Shown here: one piece after another, positions 9,238 to 18,402 of the stretch
Layout: each line of letters opens with the position of its first letter
Numbering within the stretch: the stretch's first letter is position 1
Origin: Gemmatimonas sp.
Lineage (GTDB): Bacteria > Gemmatimonadota > Gemmatimonadetes > Gemmatimonadales > Gemmatimonadaceae
Assembly: GCF_027531815.1 (NCBI RefSeq)
Contig: NZ_JAPZSK010000001.1
Coordinates: forward strand, 237,023-301,022
DNA: 64,000 bases
Reading direction: 5' to 3'
Notes under the pieces: generated by a model
Told to the model about the DNA's origin: nothing
Database searches by the model: none
Seen by the model: the letters and a program-made list of their open reading frames with translations, nothing else
Translations under genes and position numbers: made by a program

Positions 9238-11472
9238 TCAGTGCGGGCCGCTGCTGCCGGCCGAGGGGCGCACCGCCCCACGCAGTACATCGAGGCGCAG
9301 CTCCACCCAGCCACGGACCTGAACATACTGCACACGCACCTGATGGTGCCCGCTTGCGATGCGGGCATAGGCCGGTACCGTTTCGTGGGGCACGAAGTGA
9401 TCGATGACCAGACGGTCATCCACCCACACCCGGACCGCGTCGTCACTCAGCGTGCGCAACGTCCAGGTGCCGGGCGGCAACGACAGCGTCGAGGTGGCCT
9501 CCATGACGAAGTGGGTGCTCGGTATGGCCGGGTCGCGCGGCCGCGACCAGAGCCAGTCGAGCCGCGGTGCCACGCGCTCGAGCAACGGGGTCGAACGCAA
9601 CAGCGAGTCGAAGGCGGCCGGGTGGCGGAACGGATCGGTACGGTCGTCGTAACGGAAGACGCGTTGCACCCAGTGCTGCGTCGGCTCGACGCGCTCGTAC
9701 GCAAACCGCACGGGCACCCCGGCGCGCGCTGCCACGCCCCGCGGCGACCGGGTTGCCGCGCCCACGAACTCCAGTTCCACGCGCCAGTCGCCCGTGGCGT
9801 CGCGATGCGGTACGACCTGCACCGTATCCCCGGTACGGCCGCGGGCCGGGGTGATTGACTGGACGCCGCGCAACGAGGCCACGCGCCAGCGTCCTGACGG
9901 TCCGAGAACCCGCAGCCGGAGTGGCACAGCGCGCGTGCTGTCGAGCGGCCACAGCTTCGGCGAGCGCCAGTCGTACGGCCCCCACTCGTCCACCACGATC
10001 GCGTCGCGCCCGCGTGACGCCTCCGCACGCGCCGGCCAACGGCGCGGCGCACCCGGAATATCCGGCAGCCGCCACCACGCCGTGGTGGGGATGATGCGGG
10101 CCGGTTCGCAGGGACCTGACAGGGAGTCGCTCTGCACGTTGCGACTCGAGTCGATCACGTGCGTATTGACGATCTGCCAGCGCGTGCCCACACGGACAAA
10201 GCGATTCTCCACCACGCGCCAGTCGCGACTGCGCGTGTCGCGGTGGCGCGGATAGCCCCACTCGCCGGGTTCAACCGAGTCGGCCCACACGCGGAGGGCC
10301 AGGGTGTCGCCAACGAAGTGGTTGCCACCCACGAGATTGCCCTGACCGTGTTCGACCGCCACGCCGATACGGTTGTCACCGAAACAGTTGCCCACAATGC
10401 GCGACTCGTAGCTGTAGCCGCCCCACAATCCGTGCGTACTGCCCACCACCCGGTTGCCGATGAACTGGTTCCGGCTGAACGTGGCTTCCATCCCGTTGGT
10501 GGGCGCGAAGCTGAAGTCGTTCATCAGAAACAGGTTGTCGTTCGAGCCTCCCTGCCCCGTATCCATGGTGTGCTGGCCTGCCCACAGAAAGAGGCCATCA
10601 CCACTATGTGTCATGCTGTTGTAGGCCACGACGTTGTGCGTGCACTGCTCGAACATGAGCAGCGCCGCCGAGTCCTGCCCGCGCTGGAAGAAGCCATGCG
10701 AGGAACCGCGGACGTTGTAGTCGGCCCGGTTCTCGACGATGCGGTGCCAACTGGCACGGTACAGGCCAATGCCGAGCCCCGAGTTGAAGGAGACATCGTT
10801 GCGCCGGATGTCGAGGGAATCGCTGTGCGAGAGCAGCAGGCCATTCATCGACTGGCGTACGGTGTTTCCAATGATCCGCCCCCCGATGACGCCACGCAGG
10901 TACACGCCGGCCCCGAAGCGCAGCCATTCGTCCTGCTCATTCCGGTGAAACGACAGCCAGTCGTTGAGGCTTTCGTGCTCCACGATGCTGAACAGTCGCG
11001 GTTTCCAGCCGTACGACAGGTCGTTGTGTTCGAGCACGAGCCCGCGCACGTTGCGGGCGAGAATGCCGATGCGGTACCCACGGGCCGTGAGCCCATGCAC
11101 CCGTACGTTGCGCCCCCCATCGATGCGCACCGCGGTACCACGCGCGGCATCGGGCGCACTGTCGGGTGGCAGGCCAACGAAGGTCACGCCGCGCAGGTCC
11201 ACGGTGATGTCGTTGCCGCGCACGGTGAGCAGCGCGGAGTCCAGTGACGCCCGACCGCTCCAGTAGTAGGTCCCGGGAGCCACTTTCACCGACCGCGTAA
11301 TGAGCATCCCCGGCACAGGGCGTACGATGGGCAGCGGCTGCGCCCGCACGGGTAGCGCCGGCAGCCACGACAGCAGCAGCCCCCCGATCAGGGTGTGCAT
11401 ACGCGCATGCATACGCGCGTGCCGCACTCGCGCCACGGTGCGCCACAGGGCCCCGGCGCGGGTCAGAGCCAT
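9238..11472 (-). CDS. Secreted right-handed parallel beta-helix protein (NosD/pectate-lyase-like repeats)
   Basis: 744 residues from the ATG at 11472. A hydrophobic stretch (LIGGLLLSWLPALPVRA) ends a signal peptide near residue 45; starts at 11412 or 11400 would give a more usual signal length. Residues about 70-420 contain repeated beta-helix rungs with the recurrent N-x-V/I and G-I-x-V patterns (for example NRVVGSTHGLWGG, NCFGDNRIGVAVEHG), as in periplasmic NosD-type proteins. The C-terminal 250 residues form a separate domain with a PA14-like stretch (WTLRTLSDDAVRVWVDDRLV), which suggests carbohydrate binding. The start overlaps the end of the upstream methyltransferase-like gene by 10 bases, so the two are probably cotranscribed. 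A carbohydrate-related extracytoplasmic role is inference. Confidence 0.75.
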   Translation of the reverse strand: MALTRAGALWRTVARVRHARMHARMHTLIGGLLLSWLPALPVRAQPLPIVRPVPGMLITRSVKVAPGTYYWSGRASLDSALLTVRGNDITVDLRGVTFVGLPPDSAPDAARGTAVRIDGGRNVRVHGLTARGYRIGILARNVRGLVLEHNDLSYGWKPRLFSIVEHESLNDWLSFHRNEQDEWLRFGAGVYLRGVIGGRIIGNTVRQSMNGLLLSHSDSLDIRRNDVSFNSGLGIGLYRASWHRIVENRADYNVRGSSHGFFQRGQDSAALLMFEQCTHNVVAYNSMTHSGDGLFLWAGQHTMDTGQGGSNDNLFLMNDFSFAPTNGMEATFSRNQFIGNRVVGSTHGLWGGYSYESRIVGNCFGDNRIGVAVEHGQGNLVGGNHFVGDTLALRVWADSVEPGEWGYPRHRDTRSRDWRVVENRFVRVGTRWQIVNTHVIDSSRNVQSDSLSGPCEPARIIPTTAWWRLPDIPGAPRRWPARAEASRGRDAIVVDEWGPYDWRSPKLWPLDSTRAVPLRLRVLGPSGRWRVASLRGVQSITPARGRTGDTVQVVPHRDATGDWRVELEFVGAATRSPRGVAARAGVPVRFAYERVEPTQHWVQRVFRYDDRTDPFRHPAAFDSLLRSTPLLERVAPRLDWLWSRPRDPAIPSTHFVMEATSTLSLPPGTWTLRTLSDDAVRVWVDDRLVIDHFVPHETVPAYARIASGHHQVRVQYVQVRGWVELRLDVLRGAVRPSAGSSGPH

Positions 11473-11933
11473 CGACGCACCCGACGACAGTAGGCGGCAT
11501 AGGCCTCGGGAAAGGCCGCATGCAGATGCCGCTCCTCGCGCACGATCACCTGCACGTGCAGCAGGCGCAACACCACGGGCAGCAGCACCAGGGCCCCGAG
11601 CGAGTGCATGAGCAGCGCACCACCCACATAGAACGTGGTCATTCCCACGTACATGGGATTGCGTGTCCACCCATACACGCCGTGCTGCACGATCACCGTT
11701 GCCGGGCGATTGGGATAGACGGCGGTGCGGGCGCGCCGAAACGTAAAGATGCCGACATACACGATGGCCAGACCCACGATGATCAGCAGGATCGCGGCGA
11801 TTTGCGTGGCCACGTTGGCGGGCACCACCGACGGGACACGCCCATAGCGATCGAGCACCGCCCCCACACCCAGCCCCGCCACGAAGAGCAGCGGGGGTGG
11901 GAATTTCACGTCGGGGCCGCGGTCCTGATCCAT
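11463..11933 (-). CDS. Isoprenylcysteine carboxyl methyltransferase-like membrane protein
   Basis: 156 residues with four or five membrane segments. The C-terminal half has the ICMT/PEMT-like signature: HGVYGWTRNPMYVG, then a membrane helix, then REERHLHAAFPEAYAAYCRRVRRW, which holds the conserved E-x-x-x-x-x-x-F-x-x-Y-x-x-Y-x-x-x-V-x-R-x-x pattern. Bacterial homologues are small integral-membrane methyltransferases of mostly unknown substrate. The gene overlaps the downstream beta-helix gene by 10 bases and follows the M48-like gene after 43 bases, so all three may form an operon. Family assignment is good; the substrate is unknown. Confidence 0.85.
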   Translation of the reverse strand: MDQDRGPDVKFPPPLLFVAGLGVGAVLDRYGRVPSVVPANVATQIAAILLIIVGLAIVYVGIFTFRRARTAVYPNRPATVIVQHGVYGWTRNPMYVGMTTFYVGGALLMHSLGALVLLPVVLRLLHVQVIVREERHLHAAFPEAYAAYCRRVRRWL

Positions 11934-11976
11934 GCCCGCAAGCTACCGCGCCGGCGCGACGACGGCAGCCGACCGC

Positions 11977-13158
11977 TCAGTCGCCGGGGAGCATGGCCCA
12001 GAGCGCGGTGCGCCCCACATTGCAGTGTACGGCGCGCGAGATGGGGGTGAGCGCTCCCCAGCCCAGCCACAGCGCGTGGCGCGCCAAATGATGCGCGTGC
12101 ACGGGACGCCGTCCGCCCGCTTCGGCGCGCGAGAGGCGCTGCAGCCGATTGGCCCGGGCCGGTACAGGGTGGAAAATGCGCTCGATGAGTGGGGAGCGGG
12201 TGGGTTCGTCATCCTGCCACCGGTCGAGCCGCTCGATGCTCGATTGCACCGACGCGCGTCCCACCGTGGCCGACGCGGCCTGATCGGCGGCGTAGACCGC
12301 GGCCCGGGAGGGCGTGGGGAGCAGCAGGACTCCCGCAAAGGCCCACAGGGTCATGCCGGCCATGAGCGTCACGAGCCCCTCCGCGGTGGCGGGGGTGCTG
12401 CTGGCGAGCTGCTGCACGATCACGAACCCCAGCGTATTCCATGCGATCGCGCCAAGCACCCCGCGCACGTGCGCGCCGCTCGCGGCGACCGCCTGCCGAC
12501 GCGCCAGCTGGGCCGCCAACGCGTCCACCGGCAGCAGTTCCCAACGACGCGGCACCACCAGCAGGCGCGGCAGGATTCCGCTCCATCCGCCCACGAACCC
12601 CTCGTCCGAGGTGTCCACCACCTGCAGTCGTTTCACGTCGATTCCCGCCATCTCGGCCGCCTGGGCAAACACCGGCGGTGTGCTCTGCACGCGCAGCGGG
12701 GCGATGAGGCGGGCGAACGGACCACGCAGCTGGGCGAGCAGCAGTTGCATGCCCACGAACGCGCCGACCGTCGCAAGCGGTCCGGCCGACCGCGCAGTCA
12801 CCATGAGGGTGGCCGCAGACAGCATCCACACGGCCCATTGCACGGCCGCGCCGCGCATCCAGAGTGTCAGCCAGAGCGGCGCATGGTCCTTGCGGCGTAC
12901 CACCAACGCCCCGCCCAGCAGGTCGAAGAGAAAGAACAGGGCCTGCACCATCACAAAGAAGATGCCAATGCCGAAGAGCGCGCGCCCCACGGATTGCCCG
13001 TCGGTCGTGGCGAAGCCGGCCTGCGGGATATCGAAGACCAGCAGGCACGTGGCGGCCAGCACCGCGGTGCCAACCCCCGAGATGCCGAGGTAGAGACGGG
13101 AGCGGGCGTAGCTGAGTGGGCCGAACCCCTCTCCCCGGGAAAGCGACGGTGATGTCAT
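11977..13158 (-). CDS. Membrane protein resembling M48 peptidases but lacking the HEXXH zinc motif
   Basis: 393 residues from the ATG at 13158; a TTG eight codons further upstream is possible but weaker. Four N-terminal membrane segments (about 20-140) precede a soluble region whose layout matches M48 proteases: an amphipathic stretch (VDTSDEGFVGGWSG), a beta strand (RLLVVPRRW), then a helix where the catalytic HEXXH should be. In that helix I read LAAQLARRQ (about residues 212-220), so both zinc histidines and the glutamate are missing. Two more membrane helices and a short basic tail follow. I interpret it as an inactive protease relative, or a membrane protein that converged on this layout. 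It is the first gene of a possible three-gene unit and lies divergent from the PhoD gene. Confidence 0.5.
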   Translation of the reverse strand: MTSPSLSRGEGFGPLSYARSRLYLGISGVGTAVLAATCLLVFDIPQAGFATTDGQSVGRALFGIGIFFVMVQALFFLFDLLGGALVVRRKDHAPLWLTLWMRGAAVQWAVWMLSAATLMVTARSAGPLATVGAFVGMQLLLAQLRGPFARLIAPLRVQSTPPVFAQAAEMAGIDVKRLQVVDTSDEGFVGGWSGILPRLLVVPRRWELLPVDALAAQLARRQAVAASGAHVRGVLGAIAWNTLGFVIVQQLASSTPATAEGLVTLMAGMTLWAFAGVLLLPTPSRAAVYAADQAASATVGRASVQSSIERLDRWQDDEPTRSPLIERIFHPVPARANRLQRLSRAEAGGRRPVHAHHLARHALWLGWGALTPISRAVHCNVGRTALWAMLPGD

Positions 13159-13241
13159 GGAGTGGTAACGCGATGGTGCCAAGCAATGGTTTCGGCCACG
13201 GGCCCTCTCGCGTTCCGCGCGCCCTGGCGTAGCCTTCAGGC

Positions 13242-14780
13242 ATGGACCGCCGCCTCTTCGTCTCCGATCTCGCGCGCTACGCCGCGCTCTGCGCCGTCGT
13301 CCCGAACGTCTGGCGCGTCACCTCCCGTCCCCGGTTTGTCGACGATCCGTTCGCCCTGGGGGTGGCCTCCGGCGACCCGACCCCCACCGGTGGCGTCCTG
13401 TGGACTCGTCTTGCCCCCCGTCCCTTCGAACCGGATGGCGGCATGGAGGGGACACGGGTCACCGTGGACTGGGAGGTGGCTGACGATGAGGGGTTCACGA
13501 AGGTCGTGCAGAAGGGGCGCGCCACGGCGGCGCCCGAACTCTCCTTCAGCGTGCATATCGACGTCACGGGGCTGCTCCCCGACCGCTGGTACTTCTACCG
13601 CTTTCGCTCCGGCGGCGCGGTGAGCCAGGTGGGACGTTTGCGCACCACGCCCGCCGATGGCGCCGTGACGCCGCTCGCATTTGCCTTTGCGAGCTGTCAG
13701 AACTGGGAGCAGGGACTCTTCACCGCCTACGAACATATGGCCCGCGAAGAGCTCGATCTGGTGGCGCACCTGGGCGATTACATCTACGAGTATGCCGGCA
13801 ACCCGCGCGGTGTGCGCATGCACCACGGGCTCGAGATTCGCACGCTCGACGACTATCGGCGGCGGTATGCGCAGTACAAGTCCGATCCCCTGCTGCAGGC
13901 GGCCCACCGGCGTTGCCCCTGGGTGGTGACGTGGGATGATCACGAGGTGGACAACAACTACGCGGGGCTCGTGGGCGAGAACACCATGGAAAGCACCGAG
14001 CAGATGCGGGCTCGGCGTGCTGCTGCCTACCAGGCGTGGTGGGAACACCAGCCCGTGCGCGTGCCTCGGGTGCAATCGTGGGCCGATCTCTCCATCACCC
14101 GCACGATCAACTGGGGCGCGCTGGCGCGCTTCTGGGTGCTGGATACCCGCCAGTACCGGGATGATCAGGCGTGCGGCGATGGTACGCAGCCCTTCTGTGA
14201 CGAGGCACGTGACCCGCGACGCGGACTCCTTGGCGCGGCGCAGGAATCATGGCTGCTGAAGGGACTCGACAGCTCGCGGTCACGCTGGCAGGTGCTCGCG
14301 CAGCAAGTGATGATGGGGCCGTACGATGCGGCCGAAGGCGACGAGGTGCGCACCAGTATGGATCAGTGGAGCGGCTATCCGGCCGCGCGCGACCGCTTGC
14401 TCGGCGAGATCGCCAAGCGGGCTCCCAATCGCACGGTCGCGATCACCGGCGACATTCACAGCAACTGGGTGAACGAGCTGCGCAGTGATTTCTCGCGACC
14501 CGACCGGCCGGTGGTGGCCGCTGAATTCGTGGGCACCAGCATTGCCTCGGGAGGGAACGGCGGCCCGGTCCCCCCGGCACGACTCGACGACATGAAGCGG
14601 GAGAATCCGCACCTCAAGTGGTTCGAGAATCGCCGCGGCTACGTGACGTGCACGGTGAACACCGACACGTGGCGCGCCGACTATCGCAGCGTGCCGTTCG
14701 TGGACAAACCCGGGGCACCCATCGCTACGGCATCGAGCTGGCGCCTCGAGCACGGCCGCGCCGGCATCACGGCACTGTAG
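13242..14780 (+). CDS. phoD: PhoD-family alkaline phosphatase/phosphodiesterase
   Basis: 512 residues. The N-terminus is a short hydrophobic export signal with an RR pair (MDRRLF), possibly Tat-dependent as usual for PhoD. A small N-terminal domain (FALGVASGDPTPTGGVLWTRLAP) typical of PhoD precedes the metallophosphatase core. Core metal-ligand motifs are visible: FASCQNWEQG (about 148-157), HLGDYIYEY (about 174-182), TWDDHEVDNNY (about 229-239), ITGDIHSNWVNE (near 405) and a later conserved GTSIASGG. PhoD enzymes are calcium/iron phosphatases or phosphodiesterases acting outside the cytoplasm, often under phosphate limitation. It is convergent with the antiporter gene, and the two stop codons share one hairpin. 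Confidence 0.9.
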   Translation: MDRRLFVSDLARYAALCAVVPNVWRVTSRPRFVDDPFALGVASGDPTPTGGVLWTRLAPRPFEPDGGMEGTRVTVDWEVADDEGFTKVVQKGRATAAPELSFSVHIDVTGLLPDRWYFYRFRSGGAVSQVGRLRTTPADGAVTPLAFAFASCQNWEQGLFTAYEHMAREELDLVAHLGDYIYEYAGNPRGVRMHHGLEIRTLDDYRRRYAQYKSDPLLQAAHRRCPWVVTWDDHEVDNNYAGLVGENTMESTEQMRARRAAAYQAWWEHQPVRVPRVQSWADLSITRTINWGALARFWVLDTRQYRDDQACGDGTQPFCDEARDPRRGLLGAAQESWLLKGLDSSRSRWQVLAQQVMMGPYDAAEGDEVRTSMDQWSGYPAARDRLLGEIAKRAPNRTVAITGDIHSNWVNELRSDFSRPDRPVVAAEFVGTSIASGGNGGPVPPARLDDMKRENPHLKWFENRRGYVTCTVNTDTWRADYRSVPFVDKPGAPIATASSWRLEHGRAGITAL

Positions 14781-14800
14781 CGCGGATCGCGACCGCGCTA
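14778..14800. terminator. Bidirectional hairpin containing both stop codons of a convergent pair
   Basis: TAGCGCGG (14778-14785) pairs perfectly with CCGCGCTA (14793-14800) around a 7-base loop. The first three bases are the TAG of the PhoD gene; the last three, read on the other strand, are the TAG of the antiporter. No T-tract follows, so factor-independent termination is only possible, not shown. Confidence 0.5.
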
Positions 14801-16594
14801 CGTCCGGGGAGCAGGCGCCTCGCCGGTCATCAGCATCTGCGAGAACTCGCGCGTGGGCATGCGCCCGCCCCCGCGCAGCTGCGCGATCACCTCGTCGGCA
14901 CGATCGTCGTCGCACCCTGCCGAGCGCAACGCGTGATACGCCATGCCAAAGGCGAGCTCCCGCTCGCCCATGAGCGCCTTCCCCACTCCAAGCTGTTCGA
15001 AGAACTCCTGCTCGGTATCGGCGTGCGTGCGCACGATGATGTCGATGTCGGGATTGCGCGCCCGGGCCAGTTCGATGACGCGCCGGGCATGGTACGGATC
15101 GGGGGTCGCCACCACCAGGAGCGTCGCGAACTCCGGGCGCGCATGTTCGAGGATGCCCGGGCGTGCGGCGTCACCGTACACCGCCGCCACGCCGAGCGTG
15201 CGCATGGCTTCCACCACGCGTCGGTCCTGATCGATGGCCACGAACGGCACCCCCACGCGCTGAAAGGCCTCGCCGATGGTGCGACCCACACGGCCGTAGC
15301 CGATCACGATGACGTGGTTGGCAGGGGTGGCCATGAACAGATCCGTGGCCACCATGCGCGGCGCCTTGTGGCGCTCCAGCGTGTCGAGTAGCGCGGGGTA
15401 GCGCGAGACGAAGCCGATGAGCTGCTCCGCCGCCCAGACGAGCAGCGGGTTGAGCACGATCGAGACGAGCGCGGCCGCAAGAATGAGGCTGCGTCCTTCT
15501 TCGGCGAGGACGCCGAGTGACACGCCCAGGGCGGCCATGATGAACGAGAACTCACCGATCTGTCCGAACGCAGCACCAATGCGCACCGCCGAGGCAAACG
15601 GGTGGCGGAGCAGGATCATGAGCACCGTCGACCAGATGGCGTTGCCGACGAGAATCACCCCCAGCACCCCCAGCAGCTTGCCCGGAGCGTTGAGCAGAAT
15701 GCCCGGATCGAGCAGCATGCCCGTGGATACGAAGAAGATGACGGCGAAGGCATCCTGCATGGGCAACGCGTCGGCACCGGCGCGATAGCTGAGATCTGAT
15801 TCGCTGATCACGACGCCGGCCACGAAGGCCCCCAGCGCGAACGAGACGCCGAAGAGCGCCGCCGCGCCCATGGCCACGCCCAGGGACACGGCGAGCACGG
15901 CGAGCGTGAAGAGCTCACGGGAGCCGGTGCGGGCGACATGCGTCAGCAGCCACGGTACGGCGCGGCGCCCCACGACGCCCATGAGCGCGATGAAGGCCAC
16001 CACCTTCACGACGGTGAGTGCCACGACCTTGGCAATGTTGCCTGCGGTTCCGGCGCTGCCGTCGCCACTGATGGCCCCCAGGATGGCGGGGAGCAGCACC
16101 AGCGCGAATACGACGCCGAGATCCTCCACGATCAGCCAGCCCACGGCCACGCGGCCGTCGACGGAGTCGAGCATCCCGCGATCCTCGAGGACCCGCAACA
16201 CCACCACCGTGCTGGCCACGAAGAGCGAGAGCCCGAAGACCACCGCCGCTCCCGGCGTCCACCCCCACCACAGGGCAAGGCCGGTACCCAACGCGAAAGC
16301 GACCGCCATCTGCAAGGTGGCGCCCGGCACCACGATGGCCTGCACCCGCTTGAGATCGCCGGGGGAGAAGTGTAGCCCCACCCCGAACATCAGGAGGATC
16401 ACCCCGATCTCTGCCAGCTGGCCGGCGAGCGCGACGTCGGCAACGAACCCCGGCGAGTGCGGGCCAAGGGCAATGCCCGCCAGGAGATACCCGACGAGCG
16501 GCGGCAGCTTGAGCTTCGCGGCCACGAAGCCGAAGAGAAACGCCACGCCGAATGCGCCGGCGAGCGTTACCAGGAGAGCCGTCTCGGGATGCAT
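14798..16594 (-). CDS. CPA2-family cation:proton antiporter with TrkA-N domain (YbaL/KefB-like)
   Basis: 598 residues from the ATG at 16594; the longer open frame to 17518 only reads antisense to DUF979. The first 400 residues form a 12-13 segment Na+/H+ exchanger-type domain (LPPLVGYLLAGIALGP near 30-45, and FALGAFVAGVVISESD with the conserved acidic pair of the ion site). A cytoplasmic Rossmann TrkA-N domain starts at about residue 427 (VIVIGYGRVGRTIGEAF, with an ID acidic end at strand 2 that suggests NAD(H)). The short tail lacks a TrkA-C domain. Members exchange K+ or Na+ for protons and are gated by nucleotide. Regulation by redox or glutathione is known for KefB/KefC but not inferable here. 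Confidence 0.85.
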   Translation of the reverse strand: MHPETALLVTLAGAFGVAFLFGFVAAKLKLPPLVGYLLAGIALGPHSPGFVADVALAGQLAEIGVILLMFGVGLHFSPGDLKRVQAIVVPGATLQMAVAFALGTGLALWWGWTPGAAVVFGLSLFVASTVVVLRVLEDRGMLDSVDGRVAVGWLIVEDLGVVFALVLLPAILGAISGDGSAGTAGNIAKVVALTVVKVVAFIALMGVVGRRAVPWLLTHVARTGSRELFTLAVLAVSLGVAMGAAALFGVSFALGAFVAGVVISESDLSYRAGADALPMQDAFAVIFFVSTGMLLDPGILLNAPGKLLGVLGVILVGNAIWSTVLMILLRHPFASAVRIGAAFGQIGEFSFIMAALGVSLGVLAEEGRSLILAAALVSIVLNPLLVWAAEQLIGFVSRYPALLDTLERHKAPRMVATDLFMATPANHVIVIGYGRVGRTIGEAFQRVGVPFVAIDQDRRVVEAMRTLGVAAVYGDAARPGILEHARPEFATLLVVATPDPYHARRVIELARARNPDIDIIVRTHADTEQEFFEQLGVGKALMGERELAFGMAYHALRSAGCDDDRADEVIAQLRGGGRMPTREFSQMLMTGEAPAPRT

Positions 16595-16620
16595 GCCGCA
16601 AACTACTGCGGTCTGGCATC

Positions 16621-16657
16621 CCGCCACACCTCGCCACACCTCGCCACACCTCGCCGC
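16621..16657. repeat. Three-plus copies of a 10-bp unit between two genes
   Basis: The unit TCGCCACACC is repeated three times with a degenerate fourth copy, in the 65-base gap between the DUF979 stop and the antiporter start. It sits where the antiporter promoter or leader should be, so copy number might affect its expression. This is a speculation from position only. Confidence 0.75.
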
Positions 16658-16659
16658 GG

Positions 16660-17610
16660 TCAGCGGAAGGCGAAGGCCCCCATGAGGACGATGTTGGCCG
16701 CAAGCAGGATGAGCGCCGTGGGCCATTGCGCCCGTATGACGCCGTACCGATCCCGCAGTTCGAGCAATGCGGCTGGCACGATGTTGTAGTTCGCGGCCAT
16801 CGGGGTCATGAGTGTGCCGCAGAATCCGGAGAGCATCCCCACGGCGGTCACGATGACCACGTCGCCGCCGAACTGCTGTACCACCAGCGGCAGCCCGATC
16901 CCTGCGGTCATGACCGGAAACGCCGCGAAGGCGTTGCCCATGATCATGGTGAAGAGCGCCATCCCCACCGCGTAGGCGACCACGGCGGCCAGTGGCGATC
17001 CGAGCGGCAGGTACGTGGTGGCGAGCGTGCTGACCGCCTTGCCCACACCGGCACTGGCGAAAAGCGCCCCGAGGGCGGCCAGCGACTGCGGCAGCACGGC
17101 AGCCCATCCCACGCTGTCCATGAGGCGCCGCGCCTCCACGATGGGCGCACTCGCCGGCGGACGCAGCATGACCAGCGCAACGAGCAGCCCCAGCACTGTG
17201 GCGCTGCCGAGCGCGATCTGCGTAACCTGTTTCGGGTCGACCACCGGCAGGCCGCCGATCTGCCAGTCCTTGAGCAGTACGCTGCCGGCAAAGGTGGCGA
17301 GCGGCACCACGAGCACCGGTACGAACAGGCGATTCCCGTGGCGCGCCGCCGACGCCACGCGCTCGATGACCGTCGTCGTTTCGCGGGTCCCTTGTCCGAG
17401 GCCGGCGGCCGCCGTGGCCACCATGATGAGCACCAGCACGCCGTTCACCAGGTCGCCCACGTACGAGCCCGCGAGGAAGAGCACGGTGTACGTTCCCCAG
17501 AAGACGGTGGTACGCCACCGCCGGGGATTGCTGTCATCGCGCGCGTTGACGAGCGTGATGCCACCGGTGAGGAGCCCCATGAGCAGGTATACGGCCTCGA
17601 GGGTAATCAC
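16660..17610 (-). CDS. DUF979 family membrane protein
   Basis: 316 residues with 8-9 membrane segments. It starts at GTG 17610, which overlaps the TGA of the DUF969 gene in a GTGA junction. The conserved block FTMIMGNAFAAFPVMTAGIGLPLVV and the nearby GFCGTLMTPMAANYN are characteristic of DUF979. DUF979 is nearly always encoded next to DUF969 and the pair is thought to form a two-component permease, since each half alone looks like half of a secondary transporter. I recall comparative genomics linking such pairs to 5-oxoproline metabolism, but no such enzyme is in this window, so the substrate is left open. The translational coupling fits a fixed stoichiometry. Confidence 0.82.
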   Translation of the reverse strand: MITLEAVYLLMGLLTGGITLVNARDDSNPRRWRTTVFWGTYTVLFLAGSYVGDLVNGVLVLIMVATAAAGLGQGTRETTTVIERVASAARHGNRLFVPVLVVPLATFAGSVLLKDWQIGGLPVVDPKQVTQIALGSATVLGLLVALVMLRPPASAPIVEARRLMDSVGWAAVLPQSLAALGALFASAGVGKAVSTLATTYLPLGSPLAAVVAYAVGMALFTMIMGNAFAAFPVMTAGIGLPLVVQQFGGDVVIVTAVGMLSGFCGTLMTPMAANYNIVPAALLELRDRYGVIRAQWPTALILLAANIVLMGAFAFR

Positions 17611-18299
17611 GGTGTGCCTTCCGGCTGCTGGGCGGCCGCCACCTCGCGCGCAATGCGGCGGTCGAGGAGCAGCAGCCGTGCGCCATGCACCGCAAAGGCG
17701 ATAACCGCCGTGGGGATGGCCCACCGCGCGAGCTGCAGCGGCTCGACCGCGATACCGTTCTGTTCGAGGAAGCCGCGGATGAGCAGGATGGAGCCGATGG
17801 CCACGAACACATCTTCCCCGAAGAACAGTCCCACATTGTCGGCGCCCGCCGCCATGGCGCGGATGCGTTCCCGCGTCGGCGCCGGCAGCGAGGCGTGCGT
17901 GTTGTCGGCGGCCCCTTCCGCCATGGGCGCCACGAGCGGCCGCACCATCTGGGCGTGGCCGCCGAGCGAGACGAGCCCGAGTGCTGAGGTGATCTGCCGC
18001 AAGGCGAGGTAGACCAGCAGCACGCGTCCCGCCGTGGCGGCGCTGATCCGACTGATCACGTCACGGGAGCGCTCCTTGAGCCCTGAGCGTTCGGCAAGGC
18101 CGATGACCGGGAGCGCGAGCCACACAATGGCGATGTAGCGACTGTCGGCGAAGGCTCGACCAAAGGCCGCCACCACGTCGAGGAGCGGCTGCCCGCTGGC
18201 CACCCCCGTGGCGAGTCCAGCGAGTGTGACGACGAGGAGCGCGTTGAGGCGCAGCGCGAAGCCGACGATGACAATGAGAATCCCGATCAGCGGAAGCAT
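17607..18299 (-). CDS. DUF969 family membrane protein, coupled to DUF979
   Basis: 230 residues from the ATG at 18299. The frame stays open to 18545 but that extension is a hydrophilic, repeat-containing stretch and not family sequence. Five or six membrane segments are visible; the family block LRQITSALGLVSLGGHAQMVRPLVAPMAEGAA lies at about 110-141. Its TGA overlaps the GTG of DUF979 by four bases, which implies coupled translation and a heteromeric membrane complex. It is divergent from the ChaN lipoprotein gene. Alternative: an orphan permease subunit of unknown substrate. Confidence 0.82.
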   Translation of the reverse strand: MLPLIGILIVIVGFALRLNALLVVTLAGLATGVASGQPLLDVVAAFGRAFADSRYIAIVWLALPVIGLAERSGLKERSRDVISRISAATAGRVLLVYLALRQITSALGLVSLGGHAQMVRPLVAPMAEGAADNTHASLPAPTRERIRAMAAGADNVGLFFGEDVFVAIGSILLIRGFLEQNGIAVEPLQLARWAIPTAVIAFAVHGARLLLLDRRIAREVAAAQQPEGTP

Positions 18300-18300
18300 G

Positions 18301-18336
18301 GCGCAGACGTTAGCGCAGACGTTGGCGCACACGCCA
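18301..18336. repeat. Three 12-bp units immediately upstream of the DUF969 start
   Basis: GCGCAGACGTTA, GCGCAGACGTTG and GCGCACACGCCA follow one another beginning two bases beyond the DUF969 start codon. They occupy the 5' leader of that gene on the minus strand, where a ribosome binding site would be expected; no good Shine-Dalgarno sequence is visible there. Confidence 0.7.
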
Positions 18337-18402
18337 GAGGAGCGTGAGAACGCCGTGACACGTCCCGGATCAGCGCCTGCGGGCTGAGGTGGCCCACGCC
18401 AC

